Made by a program: the position numbers and the translations under genes. Positions 1 through 6,601 of a stretch of DNA of 36,116 nucleotides are shown here, one piece after another. The stretch is from Cyanobium sp. ATX 6A2 (GTDB taxonomy: Bacteria; Cyanobacteriota; Cyanobacteriia; PCC-6307; Cyanobiaceae), in assembly GCF_024346355.1 (NCBI RefSeq), contig NZ_JAGQCU010000024.1, positions 1 to 36,116 on the forward strand, read 5' to 3'. The notes beneath the pieces were generated by a model. It did no database searches. It was given only the letters and a program-made list of their open reading frames with translations, and was not told where the DNA came from. Positions within the stretch are counted from its first letter, which is position 1, and each line of letters opens with the position of its first letter.

Positions 1-152
<152 letters not shown>

Positions 153-167
153 CCATCAAGGCCGGTT

Positions 168-998
168 TCACAGCGCCCCACCCGGGGCGCTTTTTTTTGT
201 GCCGTTGCCCACCCGCCGCCAGAAGCTGCGTTCGGCGGCCTGCTGGCGGGTGTTGGCCTCGCGCAGGAACGGTGCCAGCGCCGCCAGGTTCAGCAACCAG
301 TGGTTCAACGTCGACAGCGGCCAACGCAGAGGCCGCTCGAAGTCCACGAACAGCACCACCCGGTAGCCATCGGTGTCGTTCCACACCTGATGGTTGTAGG
401 TGTCGTCGAACACCAGGCAGCGCCCTTCGTGCCAGCTGTGCAGCTCATCGGCGATGCGGATCCGGCAGCGCTCGGCCGGTTCCGGCACCACCAGCGCCAG
501 GTGCAGACGCAGCACCCCCGCCCAGGCGCCCCGATGGGGAGGGATGCATTTGTGCGGCGAGAGGATCGAGAAGAAGGCGGTGGTGCAACCCGGAATCGCC
601 GCCAGCAGCTTCATCGTCTGCGGGCAGCGGCCGGCGTTCTCACTGCAATCCATGCCCACCCCCTTGAGAAAGAAGGTCTTCCAGTCGTCGTCCTTCTGGA
701 TCGTGCTCACCTCCCGCAGGATGTCCTGAAAGTTGGGCATCGCCGCCCGGTGCTCCATCAGCCCATCCAGTTCCTGCCGCACCCCCTGCCAGTCGGCCTC
801 CACCCGCCGGATCCAGGGAAACTGCTCGGCGGCGAACACCGGTCGGTCGCCGGGGATCGAACACCACCCCACCAGCTGCTCCAGGCCGCCATGGACAGCA
901 CGCCGCAGCCGAGCCTTACGCGATTTCGCCGGAAAGGTCCAGTGCCGACGGCGCAGCGATTGCGGGCTGCGGCCTGGCGGGCTCGGGCATGTCGCCAT
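168..998 (-). CDS. Aspartyl/asparaginyl beta-hydroxylase family protein
   Basis: This encodes a 276-residue 2-oxoglutarate/Fe(II) dioxygenase-like protein of the AspH/LpxO family. The catalytic cupin domain spans about residues 90-225. Probable iron ligands are His155 (in PPHRGAWAG) and His203 (in FDDTYNHQVWN), and Arg213 in GYRVVLFVDF probably binds 2-oxoglutarate. The first ~50 residues are basic and not conserved in my view, so a later start near residue 45-55 cannot be excluded. The natural substrate in cyanobacteria is not known to me; relatives hydroxylate lipid A acyl chains or Asp/Asn residues. The last codons (SAPGGAL) overlap the psbD terminator stem, so the protein tail is constrained by that hairpin. 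A TAGGGT box lies 37 bases upstream. Confidence 0.85.
   Translation of the reverse strand: MATCPSPPGRSPQSLRRRHWTFPAKSRKARLRRAVHGGLEQLVGWCSIPGDRPVFAAEQFPWIRRVEADWQGVRQELDGLMEHRAAMPNFQDILREVSTIQKDDDWKTFFLKGVGMDCSENAGRCPQTMKLLAAIPGCTTAFFSILSPHKCIPPHRGAWAGVLRLHLALVVPEPAERCRIRIADELHSWHEGRCLVFDDTYNHQVWNDTDGYRVVLFVDFERPLRWPLSTLNHWLLNLAALAPFLREANTRQQAAERSFWRRVGNGTKKSAPGGAL
172..198 (+). terminator. Rho-independent terminator after psbD
   Basis: An 8-bp perfect stem (AGCGCCCC 172-179 with GGGGCGCT 184-191) with a 4-nt loop is followed by a run of T to 198. It starts 19 bases after the psbD stop. It lies inside the last codons of the convergent hydroxylase gene, whose stop is at 168-170. Confidence 0.9.
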
Positions 999-1034
999 GG
1001 GATTGCTGCGCGCGCCGCGCTCTGCTCGGCCCCG

Positions 1035-1040
1035 ACCCTA
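1035..1040 (-). promoter_or_regulatory. Possible -10 element (TAGGGT) for the hydroxylase gene
   Basis: Read on the minus strand, CCTAGGGTCGGGGC lies 37 bases before the hydroxylase start. TAGGGT fits the loose cyanobacterial -10 pattern TANNNT, and the same TAGGGTCGGGGC string precedes uppP at 29639. No clear -35 was found. Confidence 0.35.
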
Positions 1041-1197
1041 GGGATCACGTGCGCCCGCTTCTCGCGCCCGCCGTTGGCGGCCCCTACGATTCACGAGTTC
1101 TGTCAGCAGTGGCGTGGCTGCAGCTCCTGAACCACGGTTTTCGAGCTTCAGCCGAACACGTCGCCGGCTGGCCCAATCCCCCAAGGAGGAGGTGCCC

Positions 1198-1251
1198 GTG
1201 CGTTCCAGTTGTTTCACCAAGGGTCTGCTGATCGCGGAGAACGCCGCCTGA
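1198..1251 (+). CDS. Putative 17-residue leader peptide or small protein
   Basis: A GTG-started ORF encodes MRSSCFTKGLLIAENAA. It is preceded at ideal spacing by AAGGAGG (1183-1189), the best Shine-Dalgarno sequence in the window; most large genes here have a weak one or none. An in-frame GTG at 1192 is a less likely start because it abuts the ribosome binding site. A strong hairpin follows 56 bases after the stop. I do not recognise the peptide. It could be a leader controlling the downstream hairpin, a small protein of its own, or the remnant start of a lost gene. No function is assigned. Confidence 0.4.
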   Translation: MRSSCFTKGLLIAENAA

Positions 1252-1307
1252 TTACGGCGCCTCAACCCTGATCAAACGGTTCCGCGACCGACGCGGACCC
1301 GGCGAGA

Positions 1308-1350
1308 GCCCCCGGCGTCCCTGATTCAGGGATTCCGGGGGCATCGCTTT
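1308..1350 (+). terminator. Strong hairpin with weak T-tail (terminator or attenuator candidate)
   Basis: The outer stem GCCCCCGG (1308-1315) pairs with CCGGGGGC (1335-1342). Inside it lies a second 6-bp stem, TCCCTG (1318-1323) with CAGGGA (1327-1332), around a 3-nt loop, and the two stems are separated by a 2x2 internal loop. The tail ATCGCTTTT is only weakly U-rich. It stands between the 17-codon ORF and the porin gene, where it could end the small transcript or act as an attenuator. Confidence 0.5.
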
Positions 1351-1473
1351 TGTGGCACCTCTTCTCCCCGCTCGGCGTCCCTGCCCGCGGCAGGGCCATT
1401 GCACGCTCTGGCACAGCCGTCCTGGGTGGGAATGACCACGGGCGACACACTGTGCTCGGCGCATTGCGCCTCT

Positions 1474-1485
1474 TGTGTGAGGAAC
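1474..1485 (+). promoter_or_regulatory. Porin RBS region: sRNA target site and anti-3'UTR site
   Basis: TGTGTGAGGAAC lies 7 to 18 bases upstream of the porin ATG (1492) and contains the Shine-Dalgarno-like GAGGA. A small hairpin GGCGC-ATT-GCGCC (1458-1470) sits just before it. The GTGTGAGGA core is complementary to the conserved UCCUCACAC of the cyanobacterial sRNA Yfr1, which is reported to repress porin (som) mRNAs in Prochlorococcus. The same 12 bases are perfectly complementary to 2961-2972 in the porin 3'UTR. Confidence 0.6.
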
Positions 1486-1491
1486 ATCCCC

Positions 1492-2931
1492 ATGAAACTC
1501 TTCCAGAAACTCCTGGTTGCTCCTGCGGCGCTTGGTCTGCTGGCCCCTATGGCCGCCACCGCTGCTGAGATCAACCTGGATGGCGTCAACCAGTACGCCA
1601 GTGACGAACAGGTCACCAGCATCTCCCAGTTCCCCGACGTGCGCCCCACGGACTGGGCCTACCAGGCGCTCGCCAACCTGATCGAGCGCTACGGCTGCGT
1701 GGCCGGCTACCCCGACGGCACCTTCAAGGGCCAGCGGGCCATGACCCGCTTCGAGGCCGCCGCCCTGCTCAACGCCTGCCTCGATCGCGTCACCGAGGTG
1801 ACCGACGAGCTCAAGCGCCTGATGGCCGAGTTCGAGCGGGAACTCGCCATCCTCAAGGGCCGCGTCGATGGCCTCGAAGCCAAGGTGGGTGAGCTGGAGG
1901 CCAACCAGTTCTCCACCACCACCAAGCTGCGCGGTATCGCCACCATGACCGTGGGCGGTGCCGGCGAGACCGGCCTGGGCGACAACGTCACCGTCAACTA
2001 CGACGTTCGCCTGAACTTCGACACCAGCTTCACCGGCAAGGATCTGCTGCGCACCACCCTGCGTGCCGGCAACTTCGGTGATTCGGTGTTCGGCAGTGGC
2101 AACACCACCATGGAAGTGGCCTTCGAGGGCGCTTCCGGTCCCGATTCGGTGGAAATCAACCGCCTCTTCTACCAGTTCCCCGTTGGTGAGAACTGGACCG
2201 CTACCGCCGGTGCCAAGGTTCGTCAGGACGACATGCTGGCCATGTGGCCCAGCGCCTACCCGGCCGACACGATCCTTGACATCTTCACCTATGCAGGTGC
2301 ACGGGCTGCCTACAGCCTGAACACCGGCGCCGGTGTTGGTATCTGGTACAAGCCTTCAGAGGGCGGTTTCAACGCCAGCGTCAACTACGTGTCGGCCTCT
2401 GACTCCGCTCGTGATTCGTCCGAAGGTGTCGGTGAGGATTACACAGTCACCGCACAGGTGGGCTATGCAGGCGAGAACTGGGGTGCGGCTTTTGCCTACA
2501 CCTATTCCAATCTCGACTACATCTTCGACAACAGCTCCAACAACATCGGCCTGAGCGCCTACTGGTCTCCCGCCGAGTCCGGTTGGGTGCCTTCCATCAG
2601 CGCCGGCTTCGGCTACAGCGACTTCAACACCAGCCGCCCCTTCGACGAGGGCTACAGCTGGATGGTGGGTCTGCAGTGGGAAGACATGTTCATGCAGGGC
2701 AACGCCCTGGGCATGGCCATCGGCAGCGCCGGTCAGTCCAACCGTGGCAGCGGCCGCATCGACACCCTCGGTGTCTGGAGCGACCCCGGCAGCGACACCC
2801 TGGCCTACGAGCTCTGGTACAAGTTCCAGGTCACCGACAACATCAGCGTCACCCCCGCCTTCTTCTGGGTTGATCGCAGTGGTCGCGATGACACCTACGG
2901 CGGCGTGATCAAGACCACCTTCACCTTCTGA
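1492..2931 (+). CDS. Outer-membrane porin with SLH domain (SomA/OprB type)
   Basis: This encodes a 479-residue outer-membrane porin for passive uptake of small solutes. A signal peptide (MKLFQKLLVAP...AATAA) ends near residue 25. An SLH domain (about residues 40-100, with FPDVRPTDWAYQALANLIERYG and the typical GYPDGTF) anchors to the peptidoglycan-linked polymer. A coiled coil follows (about 100-145), then an OprB-type beta barrel to the end, closing with the terminal Phe expected for BAM-dependent insertion. The ATG at 1492 is chosen because it opens the signal peptide and follows GAGGA; the longer frame from 1399 would put 31 extra residues before the signal. The 5'UTR and 3'UTR are structured (see 1474-1485 and 2949-2989), and a terminator follows at 3040. 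Confidence 0.95.
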   Translation: MKLFQKLLVAPAALGLLAPMAATAAEINLDGVNQYASDEQVTSISQFPDVRPTDWAYQALANLIERYGCVAGYPDGTFKGQRAMTRFEAAALLNACLDRVTEVTDELKRLMAEFERELAILKGRVDGLEAKVGELEANQFSTTTKLRGIATMTVGGAGETGLGDNVTVNYDVRLNFDTSFTGKDLLRTTLRAGNFGDSVFGSGNTTMEVAFEGASGPDSVEINRLFYQFPVGENWTATAGAKVRQDDMLAMWPSAYPADTILDIFTYAGARAAYSLNTGAGVGIWYKPSEGGFNASVNYVSASDSARDSSEGVGEDYTVTAQVGYAGENWGAAFAYTYSNLDYIFDNSSNNIGLSAYWSPAESGWVPSISAGFGYSDFNTSRPFDEGYSWMVGLQWEDMFMQGNALGMAIGSAGQSNRGSGRIDTLGVWSDPGSDTLAYELWYKFQVTDNISVTPAFFWVDRSGRDDTYGGVIKTTFTF

Positions 2932-2948
2932 TCGCCTGATCGCCTGAT

Positions 2949-2989
2949 CCCCAGGGCCTGGTTCCTCACACACCCGCCTGGCCCCGGGG
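2949..2989 (+). ncRNA. Porin 3'UTR hairpin displaying a Yfr1-like anti-RBS motif
   Basis: CCCCAGGGCC (2949-2958) pairs with GGCCCCGGGG (2980-2989) with a single A-C mismatch and leaves a 21-nt loop. The loop contains GTTCCTCACACA (2961-2972), the exact reverse complement of the porin ribosome binding region at 1474-1485. A pyrimidine-rich stretch (about 3001-3035) and a terminator (3040-3065) follow. This is the layout of 3'UTR-derived regulatory RNAs: displayed seed, unstructured linker, terminator. Whether it is processed or separately transcribed cannot be seen from sequence. Confidence 0.5.
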
Positions 2990-3039
2990 ATTCCTCGATC
3001 AGTCTTCTCCTTCCACACTTCTCCTCGTCGTCCTCGACA

Positions 3040-3065
3040 AACCCCGGCTCCGGCCGGGGTTTTTT
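3040..3065 (+). terminator. Rho-independent terminator of the porin transcript
   Basis: A 9-bp perfect stem (AACCCCGGC 3040-3048 with GCCGGGGTT 3053-3061) has a 4-nt TCCG loop and a T run to 3065, followed by GTTG. It lies 109 bases after the porin stop, leaving room for the 3'UTR element. Confidence 0.9.
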
Positions 3066-3084
3066 GTTGCCGCCGCGGGTTTCC

Positions 3085-3090
3085 TAGGGT
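3085..3090 (+). promoter_or_regulatory. Possible -10 element (TAGGGT) for the J-domain gene
   Basis: TTCCTAGGGTGCAGG lies 30 bases before the TTG start at 3120, just downstream of the porin terminator. TAGGGT fits TANNNT. The -35 candidate TTGTTG (3064-3069) is only 15 bases away, so this is a weak call. Confidence 0.35.
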
Positions 3091-3119
3091 GCAGGTCTTG
3101 CCGCAGTCGCCCTGCTGAG

Positions 3120-3815
3120 TTGAGTTCCCACAGCGTCCCCACCGCTGCCGCCGCCCCCGACCCCTACCGGGTGCTGGGCGTGTCGCCCGAGGCCAGTGGC
3201 GCGGAGATCAAGGCCGCCTACCGCAGCCTGGTGAAACAGCACCACCCCGACGCCGGGGGCGATGAAACCACGATCCTGGCTCTGAACGCGGCCTGGAACG
3301 TGCTCCGCGACCGGGAGCGCCGCCGCGGCTACGACCGCCAGCGGGCCGTGAGCCGCCGCAGCGCCACCTCCGCCGCCCGTGCGGCCGCCAGGTCGCCCGC
3401 CGGCCCCGCAGCGTCTGAAGAACAGATGCTGGCCTGGCTGCGGCAGGTGTATGCCCCCATCGACCGGCTTCTCGCTCAGGTGGTGAATCCCTTTCCCGCC
3501 CAGCTGCGCTCCCTGGCCGCCGATCCCTACGACGACGGGATCATGGAAGCCTTCTGCGCCTTTCTCGAGCAGAGTCAAACGCGCATGGGCCGGGTGGAGA
3601 GTCTCTTCCGCTCCCAGCCCTGCCCCGCCGGTCTGCAGGAGTTCAGCCTGGAGCTCTATCACTGCCTGAGCCTGGTGAAGGACGCCCTGCTCGATCTGGA
3701 GCGCTACACCATGGGCTATGTGGATTCCTACCTGCGCGACGGCCGCGAGCTCCTGCGCAAGGCCGGCCTGCGCCGCCGGCAGCTGCACGAGAGCCGCCGG
3801 CAGCTGCAGCGCTGA
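3120..3815 (+). CDS. J-domain (DnaJ-like) co-chaperone
   Basis: This encodes a 231-residue protein with an N-terminal J domain (about residues 14-75) that carries the HPD motif at 42-44, needed to stimulate Hsp70 ATPase. There is no Gly/Phe region, zinc finger or DnaJ C-terminal domain, so it is a class III J-protein that recruits DnaK to a specific client. The rest is helical and unrecognised. No ATG is available in frame upstream of the domain, so TTG at 3120 is taken as the start. Its stop codon abuts the stop of the convergent ndhO, the two forming TGATCA (3813-3818). The client is unknown. Confidence 0.85.
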   Translation: MSSHSVPTAAAAPDPYRVLGVSPEASGAEIKAAYRSLVKQHHPDAGGDETTILALNAAWNVLRDRERRRGYDRQRAVSRRSATSAARAAARSPAGPAASEEQMLAWLRQVYAPIDRLLAQVVNPFPAQLRSLAADPYDDGIMEAFCAFLEQSQTRMGRVESLFRSQPCPAGLQEFSLELYHCLSLVKDALLDLERYTMGYVDSYLRDGRELLRKAGLRRRQLHESRRQLQR

Positions 3816-4073
3816 TCAGGCTGGGAAGGCCTCCAGCTGGTCGAGCCGCAGCCACACGTCCGGCACCGGCCGGCGCCAGCGCAGCTGGGCATAGCCGCCG
3901 CTCACAGCCAGGATTTCGCCTGGCCCTTCAAAGATGTAGTCCGGTGCTTCGCTGTCGCTGGCGGCCGCCTCGAGGCTGGCCGCGTAGGCCTGGCGGTTCA
4001 CCCGCACCAGGGCCCCCTTCTTCAGGGCCGGCTTTGCCGGGGCCTGGTCGGTCTGGCTGGGCGTTTCGGCCAT
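3816..4073 (-). CDS. ndhO: NAD(P)H-quinone oxidoreductase subunit O
   Basis: This encodes an 85-residue NDH-1 subunit specific to oxygenic phototrophs. NdhO sits on the peripheral arm of the thylakoid complex, which takes electrons from ferredoxin for cyclic flow, respiration and CO2 uptake. The core has the family signature: LKKGALVRVNR, then YIFEGPGEIL, then RWRRPVPDVWLRLDQLE. The ATG at 4073 gives the usual length; a longer frame from 4130 would add 19 proline-rich residues that look like leader sequence. It is divergent from the antiporter gene and convergent with the J-domain gene. The minus-strand TAGCCT near 4110 may be its -10 box. Confidence 0.93.
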   Translation of the reverse strand: MAETPSQTDQAPAKPALKKGALVRVNRQAYAASLEAAASDSEAPDYIFEGPGEILAVSGGYAQLRWRRPVPDVWLRLDQLEAFPA

Positions 4074-4138
4074 GACAGGTGGTGGCGGAGGCGGGGTCAG
4101 CGGGTCCAGGCTAGGGCCCATCCCGCGCACCCCCAGCC

Positions 4139-5371
4139 TTGAGCCCCACCCTCGCCCTGTTCCTCGCGGTGTTCGGGGCGTTGCTGCTGGTGGCGGTGCT
4201 GCTGGATGACATGGCCGCCCGCATCCGGGTACCCGGCATCCTGCTGGTGCTGGTGCTCGGCCTGCTCACCGACAACCGCCTCGATGCCCTGCCTGGCCAG
4301 GTCCCACCGCTGCTCTCCCTCAGCCACGCCGACCAGATCGCCCAGCTGGCCCTGGTGCTGGTGCTGTTCTTCGGCGGGCTCACCACCAACTGGCGGGAGC
4401 TGCGCCCGGTGCTGCAGCCGGCCCTGCGCCTGGCCACCCTCGGCTCTCTGCTCACCGCCCTGCTGCTGACGCTGCTGGTGCTGGCCCTCGGCAGGGTTCC
4501 TCTGCCTGTGTTCGCCATCCCCCTCAGCCTGCCCCTGGCGCTGTTCGTTGGGGCCATGGTGTGCAGCACCGACGCCTCGGCGGTGATCGCCCTGCTGCGG
4601 CCCCTCAACAACCACCTGCCGCGGCGTCTGATCGATCTGATCGAAACCGAATCGGCGTTCAATGATCCGGTGGCGGTGGTGCTGGCGGGTCTGGCCCTGG
4701 CGATGGCCTCCGGCCAGGGCTCGGGGAGCCCCGCCGAGCTGGTGGCCGCGGTGCTGCGCCAGTTCCTGCTTGGTGCCCTGCTGGGTTTCCTGGGCGGCAG
4801 CCTGGCCCGCCAGCTGCTGGCGGGCCAGGCTGCCGCCGCCGCAGGGCCCCTGCTGCCGGTGCTCAGCCTGGCGGTGCTGCTGCTGCTGGTGGGAGCCACC
4901 CAGTTGCTGGGGGGCTCCGGCCTGCTGGCGGCTTACATCGCCGGGCTGGTGCTGGGCAATGCCGGCGACTGTGACCGGCCGCTGCTGGTGGACGCCCATG
5001 CCGGCTTCGCCAAGATGGCGGAGCTGATGCTCTTCCTCTGCATGGGGCTGGTGGTGCAGCCGGAGGATGTGGTGCGCGAGGTGGTGTGGGCGGTGCTGCT
5101 GTTCGCCGCCATGCTCCTGGTGCGCTGGCTGATGGTGCAGTTGCTGCTCGTGAACTCGGGCTTCGACCCCGCCGCGAAGCTGTTCGTGGCCGCCTCGGGT
5201 CTGCGTGGGGCGGTGCCGATCGCCCTGGCGATCCAGGCCGCCGCCTCGCCGATCCCCTGGGGCCGCGCGATGCCGCCCCTGGCCCTCGGCGTGGTGCTGC
5301 TGGGCCTGGGGCTGCAGGGCTTGGCCCTGGTGCCGATGGCGCGCCGGCTGGGCCTGAGCGAGCGGGCCTAG
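4139..5371 (+). CDS. Cation:proton antiporter (CPA1/NhaP type)
   Basis: This encodes a 410-residue inner-membrane protein with about 11-12 hydrophobic segments. It is a monovalent cation/proton exchanger of the NhaP/CPA1 family and would export Na+ or K+ in exchange for protons. Family motifs include STDAS (143-147) and ESAFNDP, with the ion-binding Asn175-Asp176 pair. The start is TTG at 4139, directly at the first membrane segment; no ATG lies nearby. It lacks a C-terminal TrkA or cytoplasmic regulatory domain, so it is a short member. Na+ versus K+ specificity cannot be read from sequence. The epimerase gene follows 29 bases downstream and may be co-transcribed. Confidence 0.88.
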   Translation: MSPTLALFLAVFGALLLVAVLLDDMAARIRVPGILLVLVLGLLTDNRLDALPGQVPPLLSLSHADQIAQLALVLVLFFGGLTTNWRELRPVLQPALRLATLGSLLTALLLTLLVLALGRVPLPVFAIPLSLPLALFVGAMVCSTDASAVIALLRPLNNHLPRRLIDLIETESAFNDPVAVVLAGLALAMASGQGSGSPAELVAAVLRQFLLGALLGFLGGSLARQLLAGQAAAAAGPLLPVLSLAVLLLLVGATQLLGGSGLLAAYIAGLVLGNAGDCDRPLLVDAHAGFAKMAELMLFLCMGLVVQPEDVVREVVWAVLLFAAMLLVRWLMVQLLLVNSGFDPAAKLFVAASGLRGAVPIALAIQAAASPIPWGRAMPPLALGVVLLGLGLQGLALVPMARRLGLSERA

Positions 5372-5400
5372 CCTTCCCCCCAACACGGGGTGATCAAGGC

Positions 5401-6336
5401 GTGCGACTGCTGTTGCTGGGCTGTTCGGGGTTCGTGGGGCGCGAGCTGGTGCCCTTCCTGCTCGAGCTCGGCCACAGCCTCACCCTGGTGAGCCGGCAGG
5501 CCCAGCCCTTCCCCCAGCTGGTGGGCAACCGCCTGGCCTGCCTGCAGCTCGATCCCAGCCAGGCCGCCAGCTGGGAGCACGAAGGGCTGCGGCAGGCCCT
5601 GGCCGCCGCCGAGGGGGTGGTGAACCTGGCCGGCGAGCCGATCGCCGAGAAGCGCTGGACCCCGGCCCACCGGGAGCTGCTGATGGCCAGCCGGGTGGCC
5701 ACCACCGAGCAGCTGGTGCTGGCCCTGCAGCAGCTCGAGACTCCGCCGGGAGTGCTGCTGAACGCCTCGGCGGTGGGCTACTACGGCACCAGCACTGAGG
5801 CCCGCTTCAGCGAGGCCAGCGGGGCGGGCTCCGACTATCTGGCGGAGATCTGCACCCGCTGGGAGGCGGCGGCCGCCGCCGTGCCGGCCGCCACGCGCCT
5901 GGTGATCCTGCGCATCGGCATCGTGCTGGGTGCCGACGGCGGGGCCCTCGGCCGCATGCTGCCGGTGTTCCGGCTCGGCTTCGGCGGGCCTGTGGGCAAC
6001 GGCCGGCAGTGGATGAGCTGGATCCACCGCCACGACCTCTGCCGCCTGATCGCCACCGCCCTGGAGGATGGCAACTACCGCGGCGTCTACAACGCTGTGG
6101 CCCCAGAGCCGGTCACCATGGCCAACTTTGCAGCCGCGCTGGGGCGTGCCATCGGCCGCCCCAGCCTGCTGCCGGTACCGGGGCCGGTGCTGCAGCTGCT
6201 GCTCGGCGATGGCGCCCAGGTGGTGCTTGAGGGCCAGCAGGTGCTGTCCGAGCGCCTGCTCAGCCAGCGCTTCCCGTTTCAATACGGTGAGCTCAGCGCT
6301 GCCCTCGCCGCTGCCACCAGCCCATCAGGCCGCTGA
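5401..6336 (+). CDS. TIGR01777 family epimerase / SDR protein (YfcH-like)
   Basis: This encodes a 311-residue extended short-chain dehydrogenase-like protein of the YfcH family. The N-terminal dinucleotide motif GCSGFVG is at residues 7-13, NLAGEPIAEKRW is characteristic of the family, and the ASAVGYYG stretch supplies the catalytic tyrosine region. The C-terminal DUF1731 part ends near residue 305. The substrate is unknown; the Arabidopsis relative is GIANT CHLOROPLAST 1 and relatives in cyanobacteria are named SulA-like, but a cell-division role has mixed support. The GTG at 5401 begins directly at the Rossmann strand. Its 3' end overlaps the convergent small membrane protein gene by 44 bases. 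Confidence 0.9.
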   Translation: MRLLLLGCSGFVGRELVPFLLELGHSLTLVSRQAQPFPQLVGNRLACLQLDPSQAASWEHEGLRQALAAAEGVVNLAGEPIAEKRWTPAHRELLMASRVATTEQLVLALQQLETPPGVLLNASAVGYYGTSTEARFSEASGAGSDYLAEICTRWEAAAAAVPAATRLVILRIGIVLGADGGALGRMLPVFRLGFGGPVGNGRQWMSWIHRHDLCRLIATALEDGNYRGVYNAVAPEPVTMANFAAALGRAIGRPSLLPVPGPVLQLLLGDGAQVVLEGQQVLSERLLSQRFPFQYGELSAALAAATSPSGR

Positions 6337-6556
6337 CCAGGGCCGCCGCCATCAGCAGGCCGATGGCCGGCGTGAACAGGGGCTCCCACAGCCGCTGAAA
6401 CAGCTCCAGCGGGGCCTCCACCTGGCGGCTGTGGCAGATCACCGCCACGGCGAACCACAGGGCACCGGCGATCACCAGGAACACATTTGCCACCAGCAGC
6501 GCGTCGAGCCCCGCCTTCAGGCGTTGCAGCATCGGCATCGGTGTGGTGTCGGACAT
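6293..6556 (-). CDS. Small conserved membrane protein of unknown function
   Basis: This encodes an 87-residue protein with two predicted membrane helices (about residues 20-43 and 60-80), a short charged N-terminus and a basic end (WWQRRGQR). It resembles small hypothetical proteins found next to LpxB-like genes in picocyanobacteria. It starts 45 bases after the LpxB-like stop on the same strand, so the two may form a transcription unit. No function is assigned. Confidence 0.7.
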   Translation of the reverse strand: MSDTTPMPMLQRLKAGLDALLVANVFLVIAGALWFAVAVICHSRQVEAPLELFQRLWEPLFTPAIGLLMAAALVSGLMGWWQRRGQR

Positions 6557-6601
6557 GGATCCCGGGGTGATTGGGGCGTGTGGAGGTGTTGCCTGGAGGT
6601 G

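Larger units (their letters stand above)
999..1491. other. Long non-coding stretch between the hydroxylase and porin genes
   Basis: These 493 bases between two divergent genes hold the probable hydroxylase promoter (1035-1040), a 17-codon ORF with a strong ribosome binding site (1183-1251), a strong stem-loop (1308-1342), a small hairpin (1458-1470) and the porin ribosome binding region (1474-1485). No longer ORF here has a recognisable product. The plus-strand half may be the mRNA leader of the porin or a separate small transcript. Confidence 0.6.

Noticed and set aside
1399-1491. Longer porin start at 1399
   Set aside because: It would put 31 residues before a clear signal peptide and through the regulatory leader; ATG 1492 with GAGGA is better.
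2949-2989. The porin 3'UTR element as the true Yfr1 gene
   Set aside because: Yfr1 has its motif single-stranded between two stem-loops and is not normally in a porin 3'UTR; here the motif is in a loop and no own promoter was seen.
4097-5386. Long Gln/His/Gly-rich minus-strand ORF (429 codons) opposite the cation antiporter
   Set aside because: It is the antisense of a well-conserved membrane protein gene; its composition comes from GC-rich codon bias and it has no recognisable domain.
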